The notes below the pieces were generated by a model. It was not told the origin of the DNA. It saw only the letters and a program-made list of their open reading frames with translations, and made no database searches. A DNA stretch of 64,000 nucleotides, taken from Pseudonocardia bannensis. Its GTDB lineage: Bacteria; Actinomycetota; Actinomycetes; Mycobacteriales; Pseudonocardiaceae. A program made the translations under genes and the position numbers. Shown one piece after another: positions 7,080 to 13,794 of the stretch. The DNA is taken from positions 47,214 through 111,213 of the forward strand of contig NZ_JAAXKZ010000003.1 in the NCBI RefSeq assembly GCF_012911875.1, given 5' to 3'. Each line of letters starts with the position of its first letter. The first letter of the stretch is position 1.

Positions 7080-7882
7080 CAGGAAGCCTCCTCGGTGCCC
7101 GCGGACACGCGGACCGTCACCGGGCCGAGCCGGTCGAACTCGGCGCGGAACACGTCGCCCGGAGTCATCGGCACGGCCGCGTGCAGCGCTCCGGTCATGA
7201 TCAGGTGCCCGGGTTCGAGCGCGATGCCGTTCTCGCCCAGGACGTTGGCCAGCCATGCCACGACCGCCACCGGGTCGCCCAGCGCGGCCGCACCGGCGCC
7301 GGTGTCGATCAGCTCGCCGTTGCGGGTCAACGTCATGCCGATCAGCCGGGTGTCCAGGTCCGTCAGCGGCACGATCCGGCTGGACGTGGCCATCGCCCCG
7401 TTGGAGGCGAGGTCGGCCACGGTGTCGGCGAGCTTGATCCGCCAGTCGGCGATGCGCGAGTCGACGATCTCCATGCCCGCGACGGCGCCGGCGACGGCGC
7501 GACGGGCGTCGGTGACCGTGACGCCCGGCCCCTGCAGCCGCTCGCCGAGCACGAAGACGATCTCCGCCTCGATCTTGGGCTGGATGAACCGGTCGAGCGG
7601 AACGGTGTCGCCGTCGCGGTAGACCGTGGAGGCGAGTACCGGGCCGTAGTCGGGGGAGTCGACGCCGATCATCTTCTGCATCGGCTCCGAGGTCAGGCCG
7701 ACCTTGTATCCGATGATCCGGTCGCCGTCGGCGACCAGCAGCTTGACCAGTTCCTGCTGCACGGCGTAGCCGTCGGCCATGCCCAGCGACGGGTCGTCGT
7801 CGGTGAACGGCGCGATCGGCACCCGGCTCCGGCGGGCGTCGTAGAGCGCCTGCGCCTTCGCGGGCGCGTCGGTCACGGGCAT
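7079..7882 (-). CDS. 2-keto-4-pentenoate hydratase (MhpD/DmpE family)
   Basis: 267 residues, paralogue of the next gene downstream. Family segments are IIGYKVGLTSEPMQKM, PKIEAEIVFVLGERL (metal ligands), GMEIVDSRIADWRIK and the end HLIMTGALHAAVPMTPGDVFRAEF. It adds water to 2-hydroxypenta-2,4-dienoate, giving 4-hydroxy-2-oxovalerate, after meta-cleavage. It is first in the minus-strand operon hydratase, hydratase/decarboxylase, tautomerase, Rieske ferredoxin. The aldolase and acylating aldehyde dehydrogenase that would finish the pathway are not in the window. An inverted repeat at 7954-7970 lies 70 bp upstream. Confidence 0.87.
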   Translation of the reverse strand: MPVTDAPAKAQALYDARRSRVPIAPFTDDDPSLGMADGYAVQQELVKLLVADGDRIIGYKVGLTSEPMQKMIGVDSPDYGPVLASTVYRDGDTVPLDRFIQPKIEAEIVFVLGERLQGPGVTVTDARRAVAGAVAGMEIVDSRIADWRIKLADTVADLASNGAMATSSRIVPLTDLDTRLIGMTLTRNGELIDTGAGAAALGDPVAVVAWLANVLGENGIALEPGHLIMTGALHAAVPMTPGDVFRAEFDRLGPVTVRVSAGTEEAS

Positions 7883-7953
7883 GGGTGGGTTCTCCTCGTG
7901 GTGGGGGTCGTTCGTGATCGTGTCGGGTCGGCGGCGGCGGCGTCACCACTGCT

Positions 7954-7970
7954 GTTCCGCTCGGCGGAAC
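7954..7970. promoter_or_regulatory. Inverted repeat upstream of the hydratase operon
   Basis: GTTCCGCTCGGCGGAAC: 6-bp arms GTTCCG/CGGAAC with a 5-bp spacer, between the IclR stop at 7992 and the hydratase start at 7882. Candidate operator for one of the IclR proteins (inference). Confidence 0.45.
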
Positions 7971-7991
7971 GCAGGCCGGGTGCCGGGCGGA

Positions 7992-8792
7992 TCACGCCTC
8001 CCGGCCTCGCGGAAGCGTCGCCGTGCTCTCGGGTGACCAGCCGAGCCGACGCGAGACCGCCTCGCCTGCCTCGACCAGCGCGCGGGCGTGCCGGCGACGC
8101 GGCACGGCGCCGAACCGGGCCACGGGCGCGCCGATGCTCAGCGCGGCGACGACGTCGCCGCGGATGTCCCGGATCGGGGCCGCGATCGACGCCACCCCGA
8201 CCTCGCGCTCGTTGATCGCCTCCGCCCAGCCCCGGGCCCGCACGGTGACGAGCTCGTCGCGCAGCACGGCCGGGTCGGTGATCGTGTGCGGTGTGAGGCG
8301 GGTCAGGGCACCGCGGGCGAGGTAGGCCTCCCGCTCGGCGTCGGAACGGTGGGCCAGCAGCACCTTGCCCGAGCTGGTGCAGTGTGCGGGCACGCGGCGT
8401 CCGGTCTCGGTGAACAGCCGCAGTGAGTGCGCGCTCTCCAACCGGTCGACGTAGACGACCTCGTCACCGTCGAGGACACCGACCTGAGAGGACTCCCCGG
8501 TCTGCTCGCGCAGGTGGGCCAGCACCGGTCCGGCCGCGGCGTGCAGGTCCAGGTGCACCTTCACCGCCTCGCCCAGCTCGAACATGACGATGCCGAGCCG
8601 GTAGCCGCCGGTGCGAGCGTCCTGTTCCACCAGCCCCTCGGCGACCAGTGTCGACAGCAGCCGGTGCACGTTGGACTTCCCCAGCCCGAGCCGGCGCGCG
8701 AGCTCGGAGACGCCCAGCGACTCCTCGCGGGTGAGGAACGCCTTGAGCAGCCGGGCCGCGTTGCGGACGGTGGACAGCGTCGCGTCGGTCAT
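7992..8792 (-). CDS. IclR-family transcriptional regulator
   Basis: 266 residues. The winged HTH is at the start (STVRNAARLLKAFLTREESLGVS, then ELARRLGLGKSNVHRLLSTL). The effector domain includes VPAHCTSSGKVLLA and VASIAAPIRDIRGDVVAALS. The ATG at 8790-8792 overlaps the stop of the unknown gene upstream (ATGA), so the two are co-translated. Placed between the hydratase operon and the divergent extradiol dioxygenases, it is the likely local regulator of the meta-cleavage genes. It is closely similar to the IclR at 1201-1995, consistent with duplication inside the cluster. Confidence 0.92.
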   Translation of the reverse strand: MTDATLSTVRNAARLLKAFLTREESLGVSELARRLGLGKSNVHRLLSTLVAEGLVEQDARTGGYRLGIVMFELGEAVKVHLDLHAAAGPVLAHLREQTGESSQVGVLDGDEVVYVDRLESAHSLRLFTETGRRVPAHCTSSGKVLLAHRSDAEREAYLARGALTRLTPHTITDPAVLRDELVTVRARGWAEAINEREVGVASIAAPIRDIRGDVVAALSIGAPVARFGAVPRRRHARALVEAGEAVSRRLGWSPESTATLPRGREA

Positions 8793-9535
8793 CGCGGCCG
8801 CTCCGCAGGCGGTCGCGGGGTCCAGTCCCGGCGCCCGCCGAGCGATGCGAGCAGCGCCTTGCGGACCGCGTCGGGGTCGGGATCGGGGGAGTCGGCGAGG
8901 GCGGCGACGGCCTCGTCGCGCGGCGCGATCGCCCGCGCCAGCAGCGCTTGGGCGCGGGGCAGCCCGGCCGTCGCGGCGCCGACCAGTTCGTCGACGAGCC
9001 GTTCGCGACCGCGGACCCGGCTGCGGATGGTGTCGAAGTCCCGCGCCGCCGACGAGTGCCCGCTGGCCAGCCCGGACCCGACGTGTCCGGCGTGGTGCGG
9101 CGTCAGCCCCGAGCCCGGCTGGGCGACGACGTGGTAGATCACGGTGCTCAGCCCGAGCGCGTGTTTGACCTCGCCGTATCCCGGTGCCACCGACTCGTCG
9201 ATCAGGCCGAGCGCGGGCACCACGACCGGGTCGTAGAAGCGCAGCGTCCAGCTCAGCCCGGGCAGCTCGCCGGTGAGCTCGACCTCCTGGCCCCGCAGCG
9301 GGCCGAGGTCCTCGCGGGTGGCGAGCAGGTGCAGGTTGCGCACCCCCACCGCGGCGACCCGCACCGCGGCGCCGGTGGCGAGCAGCGGCATCCGGCCGCG
9401 CACCGCCGGCGGGAAGGTGTCGGCCTGCGCGACGTACGCGCGGTGCAGTGCGGTCACGTAGTTCGCGACGGCTGCGCGCATGCCCTCGGGCCCCGGCGGG
9501 CCGGACGGCTCGCGTGTGTCCTGCGGTTCGGGCAT
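8789..9535 (-). CDS. Unrecognised protein co-transcribed with an IclR regulator
   Basis: 248 residues; I do not recognise the family. No signal peptide, membrane segment or Cys motif. Visible features are a central VRVAAVGVRNLHLLA / ELTGELPGLSWTLRFYDPVVVP strand-rich stretch, two His-containing segments (VIYHVV, LTPHHAGHVGSGLASGH) that could bind metal, and a charged helical C-terminal third. The stop overlaps the IclR start by ATGA, so coupling to the regulator is certain on sequence. It is divergent from the first extradiol dioxygenase. A role in sensing or processing the aromatic substrate is possible but only a guess from context. Confidence 0.75.
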   Translation of the reverse strand: MPEPQDTREPSGPPGPEGMRAAVANYVTALHRAYVAQADTFPPAVRGRMPLLATGAAVRVAAVGVRNLHLLATREDLGPLRGQEVELTGELPGLSWTLRFYDPVVVPALGLIDESVAPGYGEVKHALGLSTVIYHVVAQPGSGLTPHHAGHVGSGLASGHSSAARDFDTIRSRVRGRERLVDELVGAATAGLPRAQALLARAIAPRDEAVAALADSPDPDPDAVRKALLASLGGRRDWTPRPPAERPR

Positions 9536-9550
9536 CGGCGCCCTCCTGCC

Positions 9551-9587
9551 GTTCTGATATCTGGAACAGCCGCTCTTCCTTCCGGAA
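9551..9587. promoter_or_regulatory. Cluster of GTTC/GGAA half-sites upstream of the extradiol dioxygenase
   Basis: GTTCTGATATCTGGAAC (9551-9567) has GTTC and GAAC arms with the same 17-bp span as the dyad at 7954-7970. It is followed by the palindrome TTCCGGAA (9580-9587). They sit in the 159-bp divergent region between the unknown gene (start 9535) and the first extradiol dioxygenase (start 9695). Candidate IclR operator/promoter region. The arms are short, so this is tentative. Confidence 0.35.
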
Positions 9588-9694
9588 CGCTAGGCGGGTT
9601 AGCGTCGCAGCGTCAAGGCGCACGTCACACCATCACCTCTTGCGCGCCCGCACCCGACACGACATCTGCCACGCGACACCGGGAGCTGATTGCC

Positions 9695-10609
9695 GTGGGG
9701 ATTCTCCGGCTGGCCCACATCGACGTCCGAACACCGGACCTCGACCTCGCCACCGCCTACTACACCGAGGTCATGGGCCTGCAGACGGTGCAGCGGAGCG
9801 AGGACACCGTCTACTTCAAGTGCTGGGACGAGGAGGACCATCACTCGCTGCGCATGCGGTACCACCCGCGTACGGGCATGGACTCCTTCACCTTCCGCGT
9901 CGAGGCCGAGGACGACCTGCACGAGTTCGAGAAGAAGGTCGAGGCCTACGGCTGCCCGACGACACGGGTGTCGAAGGGCGAGGCCGTCGGCCAGGGCGAG
10001 TCGATCCGCTTCGAGGTCCCCTCCGGCCAGATCATGGAGCTGGTCTGGGACATCGAGAAGACCGGCAACATGCTCGGCAAGCGCAACCCGTCACCGGTGC
10101 CCCCGCCGGACCTGCCCGGCATCGCCCCGCCCCGGATGGACCACATGCTGGTCAACGCCGAGGAGGTCGCCGAGTCGGCGAAGTTCTTCATCGACGTGCT
10201 CGGTATGCGGATGACCGAGCAGGTGCTCGACGGCAACGGCCACCAGCTCGGTGTCTGGCTCGCCGGCCGCACGAACTCCCCGCACGACATCGCGATCGTC
10301 AACGGGCCGAACGGCGCGCTGCACCACTGGGCGTACTGGCTCGACGACTGGGACCACATCCGCAAGGCCGCGGACACACTCGCCTACAACGGCGTCCAGA
10401 TCGACCAGGGCCCGACCCGCCACGGGGTGACCCGGGGCAACACCATCTACTTCTTCGACCCGCTGGGCATCCGCAACGAGGTCTTCACCGGCGGCTACTG
10501 GGTGGACCCGGACACCGAGATCATCACCTGGACCGAGGACAACTTCGGCAAGGGCCTCTTCTACTACGAGAACGTCGTCAGCCAGCGCTTCCTGCGGATG
10601 CACACGTGA
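9695..10609 (+). CDS. Catechol 2,3-dioxygenase (XylE-like extradiol dioxygenase), copy 1
   Basis: 304 residues, matching XylE (307). All active-site residues align by eye with a constant shift of about -3: Fe(II) ligands H150, H211 and E262, acid-base residues H197 and H243, and Y252. Two vicinal-oxygen-chelate domains are seen (residues 1-140 and 145-290). It cleaves a catechol next to the hydroxyls, giving a 2-hydroxymuconic semialdehyde. The GTG start is chosen because GGGAG lies 7-8 nt upstream and the VOC domain begins at once (GILRLAHIDVRTPDL). The next gene is a paralogue, separated by a 33-bp repeat array that starts in this gene's stop codon. Confidence 0.93.
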   Translation: MGILRLAHIDVRTPDLDLATAYYTEVMGLQTVQRSEDTVYFKCWDEEDHHSLRMRYHPRTGMDSFTFRVEAEDDLHEFEKKVEAYGCPTTRVSKGEAVGQGESIRFEVPSGQIMELVWDIEKTGNMLGKRNPSPVPPPDLPGIAPPRMDHMLVNAEEVAESAKFFIDVLGMRMTEQVLDGNGHQLGVWLAGRTNSPHDIAIVNGPNGALHHWAYWLDDWDHIRKAADTLAYNGVQIDQGPTRHGVTRGNTIYFFDPLGIRNEVFTGGYWVDPDTEIITWTEDNFGKGLFYYENVVSQRFLRMHT

Positions 10610-10739
10610 GACCTGCTTGCAGGGTCGAACCATCAGCGCTGAGACCTGCTTGCAGGGTCGAACCATCAGCGCTGAGACCTGCTTGCAGGGTCGAACCATC
10701 AGCGCTGAGACCTGCTTGCAGGGTCGAACCATCAACACT
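10608..10739. repeat. Four tandem 33-bp repeats between the extradiol dioxygenase genes
   Basis: Units at 10608-10640, 10641-10673, 10674-10706 and 10707-10739 begin GAGACCTGCTTGCAGG. The first three are identical and the last differs only in its final bases. Each contains CCTGC-TT-GCAGG, a 5-bp hairpin with a 2-nt loop. The first unit begins inside the TGA stop of the upstream gene, and each unit junction recreates a TGA. The unit length is a multiple of three. Confidence 0.97.
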
Positions 10740-10757
10740 GTGAAGGGACACCCCGTA

Positions 10758-11687
10758 ATGCCGGATCGGATCCTGCGGCTGCAACACGTCGAGGTGCGCG
10801 TCCCCGACCTCGAGCTGTGCACCGCCTACTACACCGAGGTCCTGGGCCTCATCGAGACCGCGCGCGACGTCAAGGACGGCGTCGACCGGGTGTTCCTCAA
10901 GTGCTGGGACGAGCGCGAGCACCACTCGGTCATCCTGCGCGAGGCCCCCACCTACGGCCTGGACCACATGTCGTTCAAAGTCGCCGCGGCCACCGACCTC
11001 GACTACTTCACCGACAAGCTCGAGGCCGCCGGGGTCGCGGTCAAGCGCTACGCCGCCCGTGAGCTGGGCCCGGGCTGGGGCGAGGCGATCCGTTTCGACT
11101 CGCCGTCCGGTCACCTCGTCGAGCTGGTTCACGGCATGGAGCGGGTCGGCAACATGCTGCCGATGACCAACCCGCCGCCCCGTCCGCAGGACCTGGTCGG
11201 CATCGCGCCGCCCCGGCTGGACCACGTGTTCGTGATGGCCGAGGACGTCGAGGAGTTCACCCGGTTCTTCACCGAGCTCCTGGAGTTCCGGCTCACCGAG
11301 CAGATCCTGGCCAACGACGGCCACCAGCTCGCGACGTTCCTCGAGCACAGCCACACCCCGCACGACATCGCCGTCATCACCGGCCCGAACGGCGGGCTGC
11401 ACCACTTCGCGTTCTGGATGGACGACTGGAACGGTATCCGGGACGCGGCCGACACGCTGGCCTACCACGGCGTGACGATCGACGTCGCGCCCACCCGGCA
11501 CGGCGTCACCCGCGGCTACACGACCTACTTCTTCGACCCGGTCGGCAACCGCAACGAGCTGTTCACCGGCGGGTACTGGGTGGACCCGGACTTCGAGCCG
11601 ATTACCTGGACCGAGGAGGAGATGGGACGCGCCATCTTCTACTACCACCGCCAGGTCAACGAGCGTTTCTTCACGGTGCACTCGTGA
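10758..11687 (+). CDS. Catechol 2,3-dioxygenase (extradiol dioxygenase), copy 2
   Basis: 309 residues, paralogue of the preceding gene. Iron ligands H156, H216 and E267 and catalytic H248 and Y257 are all present, so it should be active. It differs most in residues 30-140, the N-terminal VOC domain, suggesting divergence of substrate range. The ATG at 10758 is preferred to an in-frame start inside the 33-bp repeats, because GAAGGGA lies 9 nt upstream and the conserved protein starts here. It is probably in one transcript with copy 1, the repeats lying between, and with the phosphatase 37 bp downstream. Confidence 0.93.
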   Translation: MPDRILRLQHVEVRVPDLELCTAYYTEVLGLIETARDVKDGVDRVFLKCWDEREHHSVILREAPTYGLDHMSFKVAAATDLDYFTDKLEAAGVAVKRYAARELGPGWGEAIRFDSPSGHLVELVHGMERVGNMLPMTNPPPRPQDLVGIAPPRLDHVFVMAEDVEEFTRFFTELLEFRLTEQILANDGHQLATFLEHSHTPHDIAVITGPNGGLHHFAFWMDDWNGIRDAADTLAYHGVTIDVAPTRHGVTRGYTTYFFDPVGNRNELFTGGYWVDPDFEPITWTEEEMGRAIFYYHRQVNERFFTVHS

Positions 11688-11724
11688 GCCCCGCCGACGT
11701 CCTTCTTCCCGCGGAGGCGCAGTC

Positions 11725-12798
11725 ATGACAGCCACCGAGCGCCCCGACGCGCGCAAGATCGACCGCTACGAGGCACCCAACTACCTGGCCCGCTACCGGG
11801 AACGGCAGGGGAACCGGGCGAACGGGTCCGCGACCGGCAACGGCGCCGTCGCGGACCCCGAGGCCCCGGCCACCAAGGCGGACTCCACGCCGCTGTACCT
11901 GCGCCGGTTCCGGGAACGTGCCGCGACCGCCGCGCCGCCGGCGCCGCGCGTCGAGTACGGCGGTGCGACCTTCACCCCCGAGCTGGCCGAGGCCACCCGG
12001 GGCAAGGAGATCGCGGCGCCGATGGAGCGCCGGGCGTCCGAGAAGATCATCTGCGAGATCTCGATCATTCGGCACGGCATCACCCAGGGTTACTCGACCG
12101 ACGCCGGGCTGACCCCGATGGGCGGCTGGCAGGCGCACCGCCGCGGTCACGAGCTGGCCCGGCGCTGGGACTCCGGGGACAAGGTCCGGCTGGTCTGTGC
12201 GGACACCAACCGGGCCCGGCAGACCGCCGAGCAGATCTACCGCGGTGCGACCGACGGTCTGCAGATGTGGGGCCACGACGTCGAGCTGTCCGAGCCCGAG
12301 CCGATCCCCGAGCTGCGCAACTTCGGCGTCTGGACCCCGGACGGCCTGCGCGACGTGACCTCGGCGTTCCGGCAGTACCAGTCGACGATGGAGAAGCTGG
12401 AGCGGATGGCGGCCGGCGACCGGCCGCGCTGGCTCGTCGAGATCGACCGGTTCTACCGCACCCAGCTGGGCGGTGCCGACCCGATCGAGATGTGGCTGAC
12501 CATCCCGCTGATGTACTTCGAGCCGCCCGCGCTGTGCGTGCGCCGGTTCTGGCGCGGGTTCCACCGGCTCATCGCCGAGTCCCCGGATCACCGCCGTATC
12601 GTCGCGGCCACGCACTCCGGGCCGATGCGGGCGTTCGCCACCTGGGCGCACGGATACGACCCGGGCGAGCCCCTGAACACCGAGGAGATCCGGGTGAAGC
12701 TGCGCGAGGGTGGCCAGACCGCCTTCGTCTCGTACCGCAACCGGGTCACCGAGGTGAACGTGCCGCCGCCGGACGAGTTCCCGGCCTGGGAGTCATGA
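11725..12798 (+). CDS. Histidine phosphatase family protein with repeat-containing N-terminal extension
   Basis: 357 residues. The histidine-phosphatase core starts at ~108 with the catalytic SIIRHG (R116-H117-G118). ADTNRARQTAEQI and the second catalytic histidine in ATHSGPMRAFATW follow. The first ~105 residues are an unusual polar extension in which a short unit recurs: APNYLARYRER and TPLYLRRFRER. Such enzymes hydrolyse phosphomonoesters through phosphohistidine. In an aromatic cluster that also has a PEP-utilising enzyme, it could remove a phosphate placed on a phenol, as proposed for phosphorylated 4-cresol catabolism in Corynebacterium (analogy, not homology proven here). GGAGG precedes the ATG. 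The IclR gene follows after 7 bp. Confidence 0.85.
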   Translation: MTATERPDARKIDRYEAPNYLARYRERQGNRANGSATGNGAVADPEAPATKADSTPLYLRRFRERAATAAPPAPRVEYGGATFTPELAEATRGKEIAAPMERRASEKIICEISIIRHGITQGYSTDAGLTPMGGWQAHRRGHELARRWDSGDKVRLVCADTNRARQTAEQIYRGATDGLQMWGHDVELSEPEPIPELRNFGVWTPDGLRDVTSAFRQYQSTMEKLERMAAGDRPRWLVEIDRFYRTQLGGADPIEMWLTIPLMYFEPPALCVRRFWRGFHRLIAESPDHRRIVAATHSGPMRAFATWAHGYDPGEPLNTEEIRVKLREGGQTAFVSYRNRVTEVNVPPPDEFPAWES

Positions 12799-12805
12799 GG
12801 CGACC

Positions 12806-13702
12806 ATGAGCTTGACGATCGACGATCTCAACGGGGCGATCCTCGATCCCGCGCGTCTCGCCCCGGACGTTCCGGCGCTGGTGCCGGACCGTCCGGGGCA
12901 GAGGCCGGACAGCGGGGTCGATCCCGACGCCGGCTCCGATGCCGGGGACGGCCCCCTGCGGTCGGTCTCGATCGCCATGGCGGTGCTCGACTGCTTCGGC
13001 ACCGAGACCGAGCTGGGCGCGACCAAGGTGGCACAGCGGCTCGGGGTCGCGAAGAGCACCGCCTGCCGGATGCTCGCCGCGCTGGCCTCCGGCGGTCTCC
13101 TCGAACGCAGCCGGTCCGGTCGCTACCGGCTCGGCCTGCGGCTGTTCGAGATGGGGCAGCTCGCGGTCGACCGGCTGATGCTGCGCGAGCTGGCGCTGCC
13201 GGTCCTCGGCGAGCTGCGCGAGGTGCTGCGCGAGACCGTGCAGCTGGCCGTGCCGATGGGTGCGGACGTGCTGTTCGTCGACCGGCTCGACGGGTCGACC
13301 GCCGGCACCCGGTTCCACACCGAGCTCTACCGGCGCGGACCGGGCCACTCGTCCAGCGCGGGCAAGGCCATTGCCGCGTACAACCCGGCGATGGAGCGGG
13401 CGATCCTGGAACGCGGGTTCGTCCGGCGCACCCCCTTCACCATCGTCGACCCGGCGCGCTACCGGCAGGTGCTCCGCCAGGTCCGCACCGACGGCTACGC
13501 CGCGTCCCGGGAGGAGTACGAGCTCGGGACGTCCTCGGTCGGCGCGCCGATCGTGCTCACCCGGGGTGAGCGCCGTATCGCCGTGGCCGCGATCTCCGTG
13601 GTCGGGGCGACGCCGCGGGTCCTGGGGGCGCGGAAGGTCGCCGTGGTGCAGAGTGTCCGTCGGGCCGCCGCCACGGTCTCGGCGACGCTGGAGCGGTCCT
13701 AG
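12806..13702 (+). CDS. IclR-family transcriptional regulator
   Basis: 298 residues, longer than usual because of a ~45-residue Asp/Pro-rich N-terminal extension. The HTH follows (SVSIAMAVLDCFG, then ATKVAQRLGVAKSTACRMLAALAS). The effector domain carries HSSSAGKAIAAY and the C-terminal VGAPIVLTRGERRIAVAAIS. It is less similar to the other two IclR proteins here than they are to each other, so it is probably a separate acquisition. It lies 7 bp after the phosphatase gene, on the same strand and upstream of the oxidoreductase, and likely controls one or both. Confidence 0.9.
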   Translation: MSLTIDDLNGAILDPARLAPDVPALVPDRPGQRPDSGVDPDAGSDAGDGPLRSVSIAMAVLDCFGTETELGATKVAQRLGVAKSTACRMLAALASGGLLERSRSGRYRLGLRLFEMGQLAVDRLMLRELALPVLGELREVLRETVQLAVPMGADVLFVDRLDGSTAGTRFHTELYRRGPGHSSSAGKAIAAYNPAMERAILERGFVRRTPFTIVDPARYRQVLRQVRTDGYAASREEYELGTSSVGAPIVLTRGERRIAVAAISVVGATPRVLGARKVAVVQSVRRAAATVSATLERS

Positions 13703-13723
13703 GAGTAGTGCCTGTCCGTGCGC

Positions 13724-13762
13724 GGTGGGTGGGTCTCACTGACCGGTGGGGCACCACCCACC
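13724..13762. promoter_or_regulatory. Inverted repeat in the leader of the ferredoxin oxidoreductase gene
   Basis: GGTGGGTGG (13724-13732) pairs with CCACCCACC (13754-13762), 9 bp with a 21-nt loop, ending 32 bp before the ATG at 13795. It could be an operator, an IclR terminator or a leader hairpin; sequence alone does not decide. Confidence 0.4.
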
Positions 13763-13794
13763 ACACACGACCCCCACCACCACGTGAGGCATCG

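Noticed and set aside
10608..10739. CRISPR-like array
   Set aside because: The 33-bp units are contiguous with no spacers and no cas genes.
10617..10757. N-terminal extension of extradiol dioxygenase copy 2 through the repeats
   Set aside because: The extra 47 residues are only translated repeats; the ribosome binding site and conserved start are at 10758.
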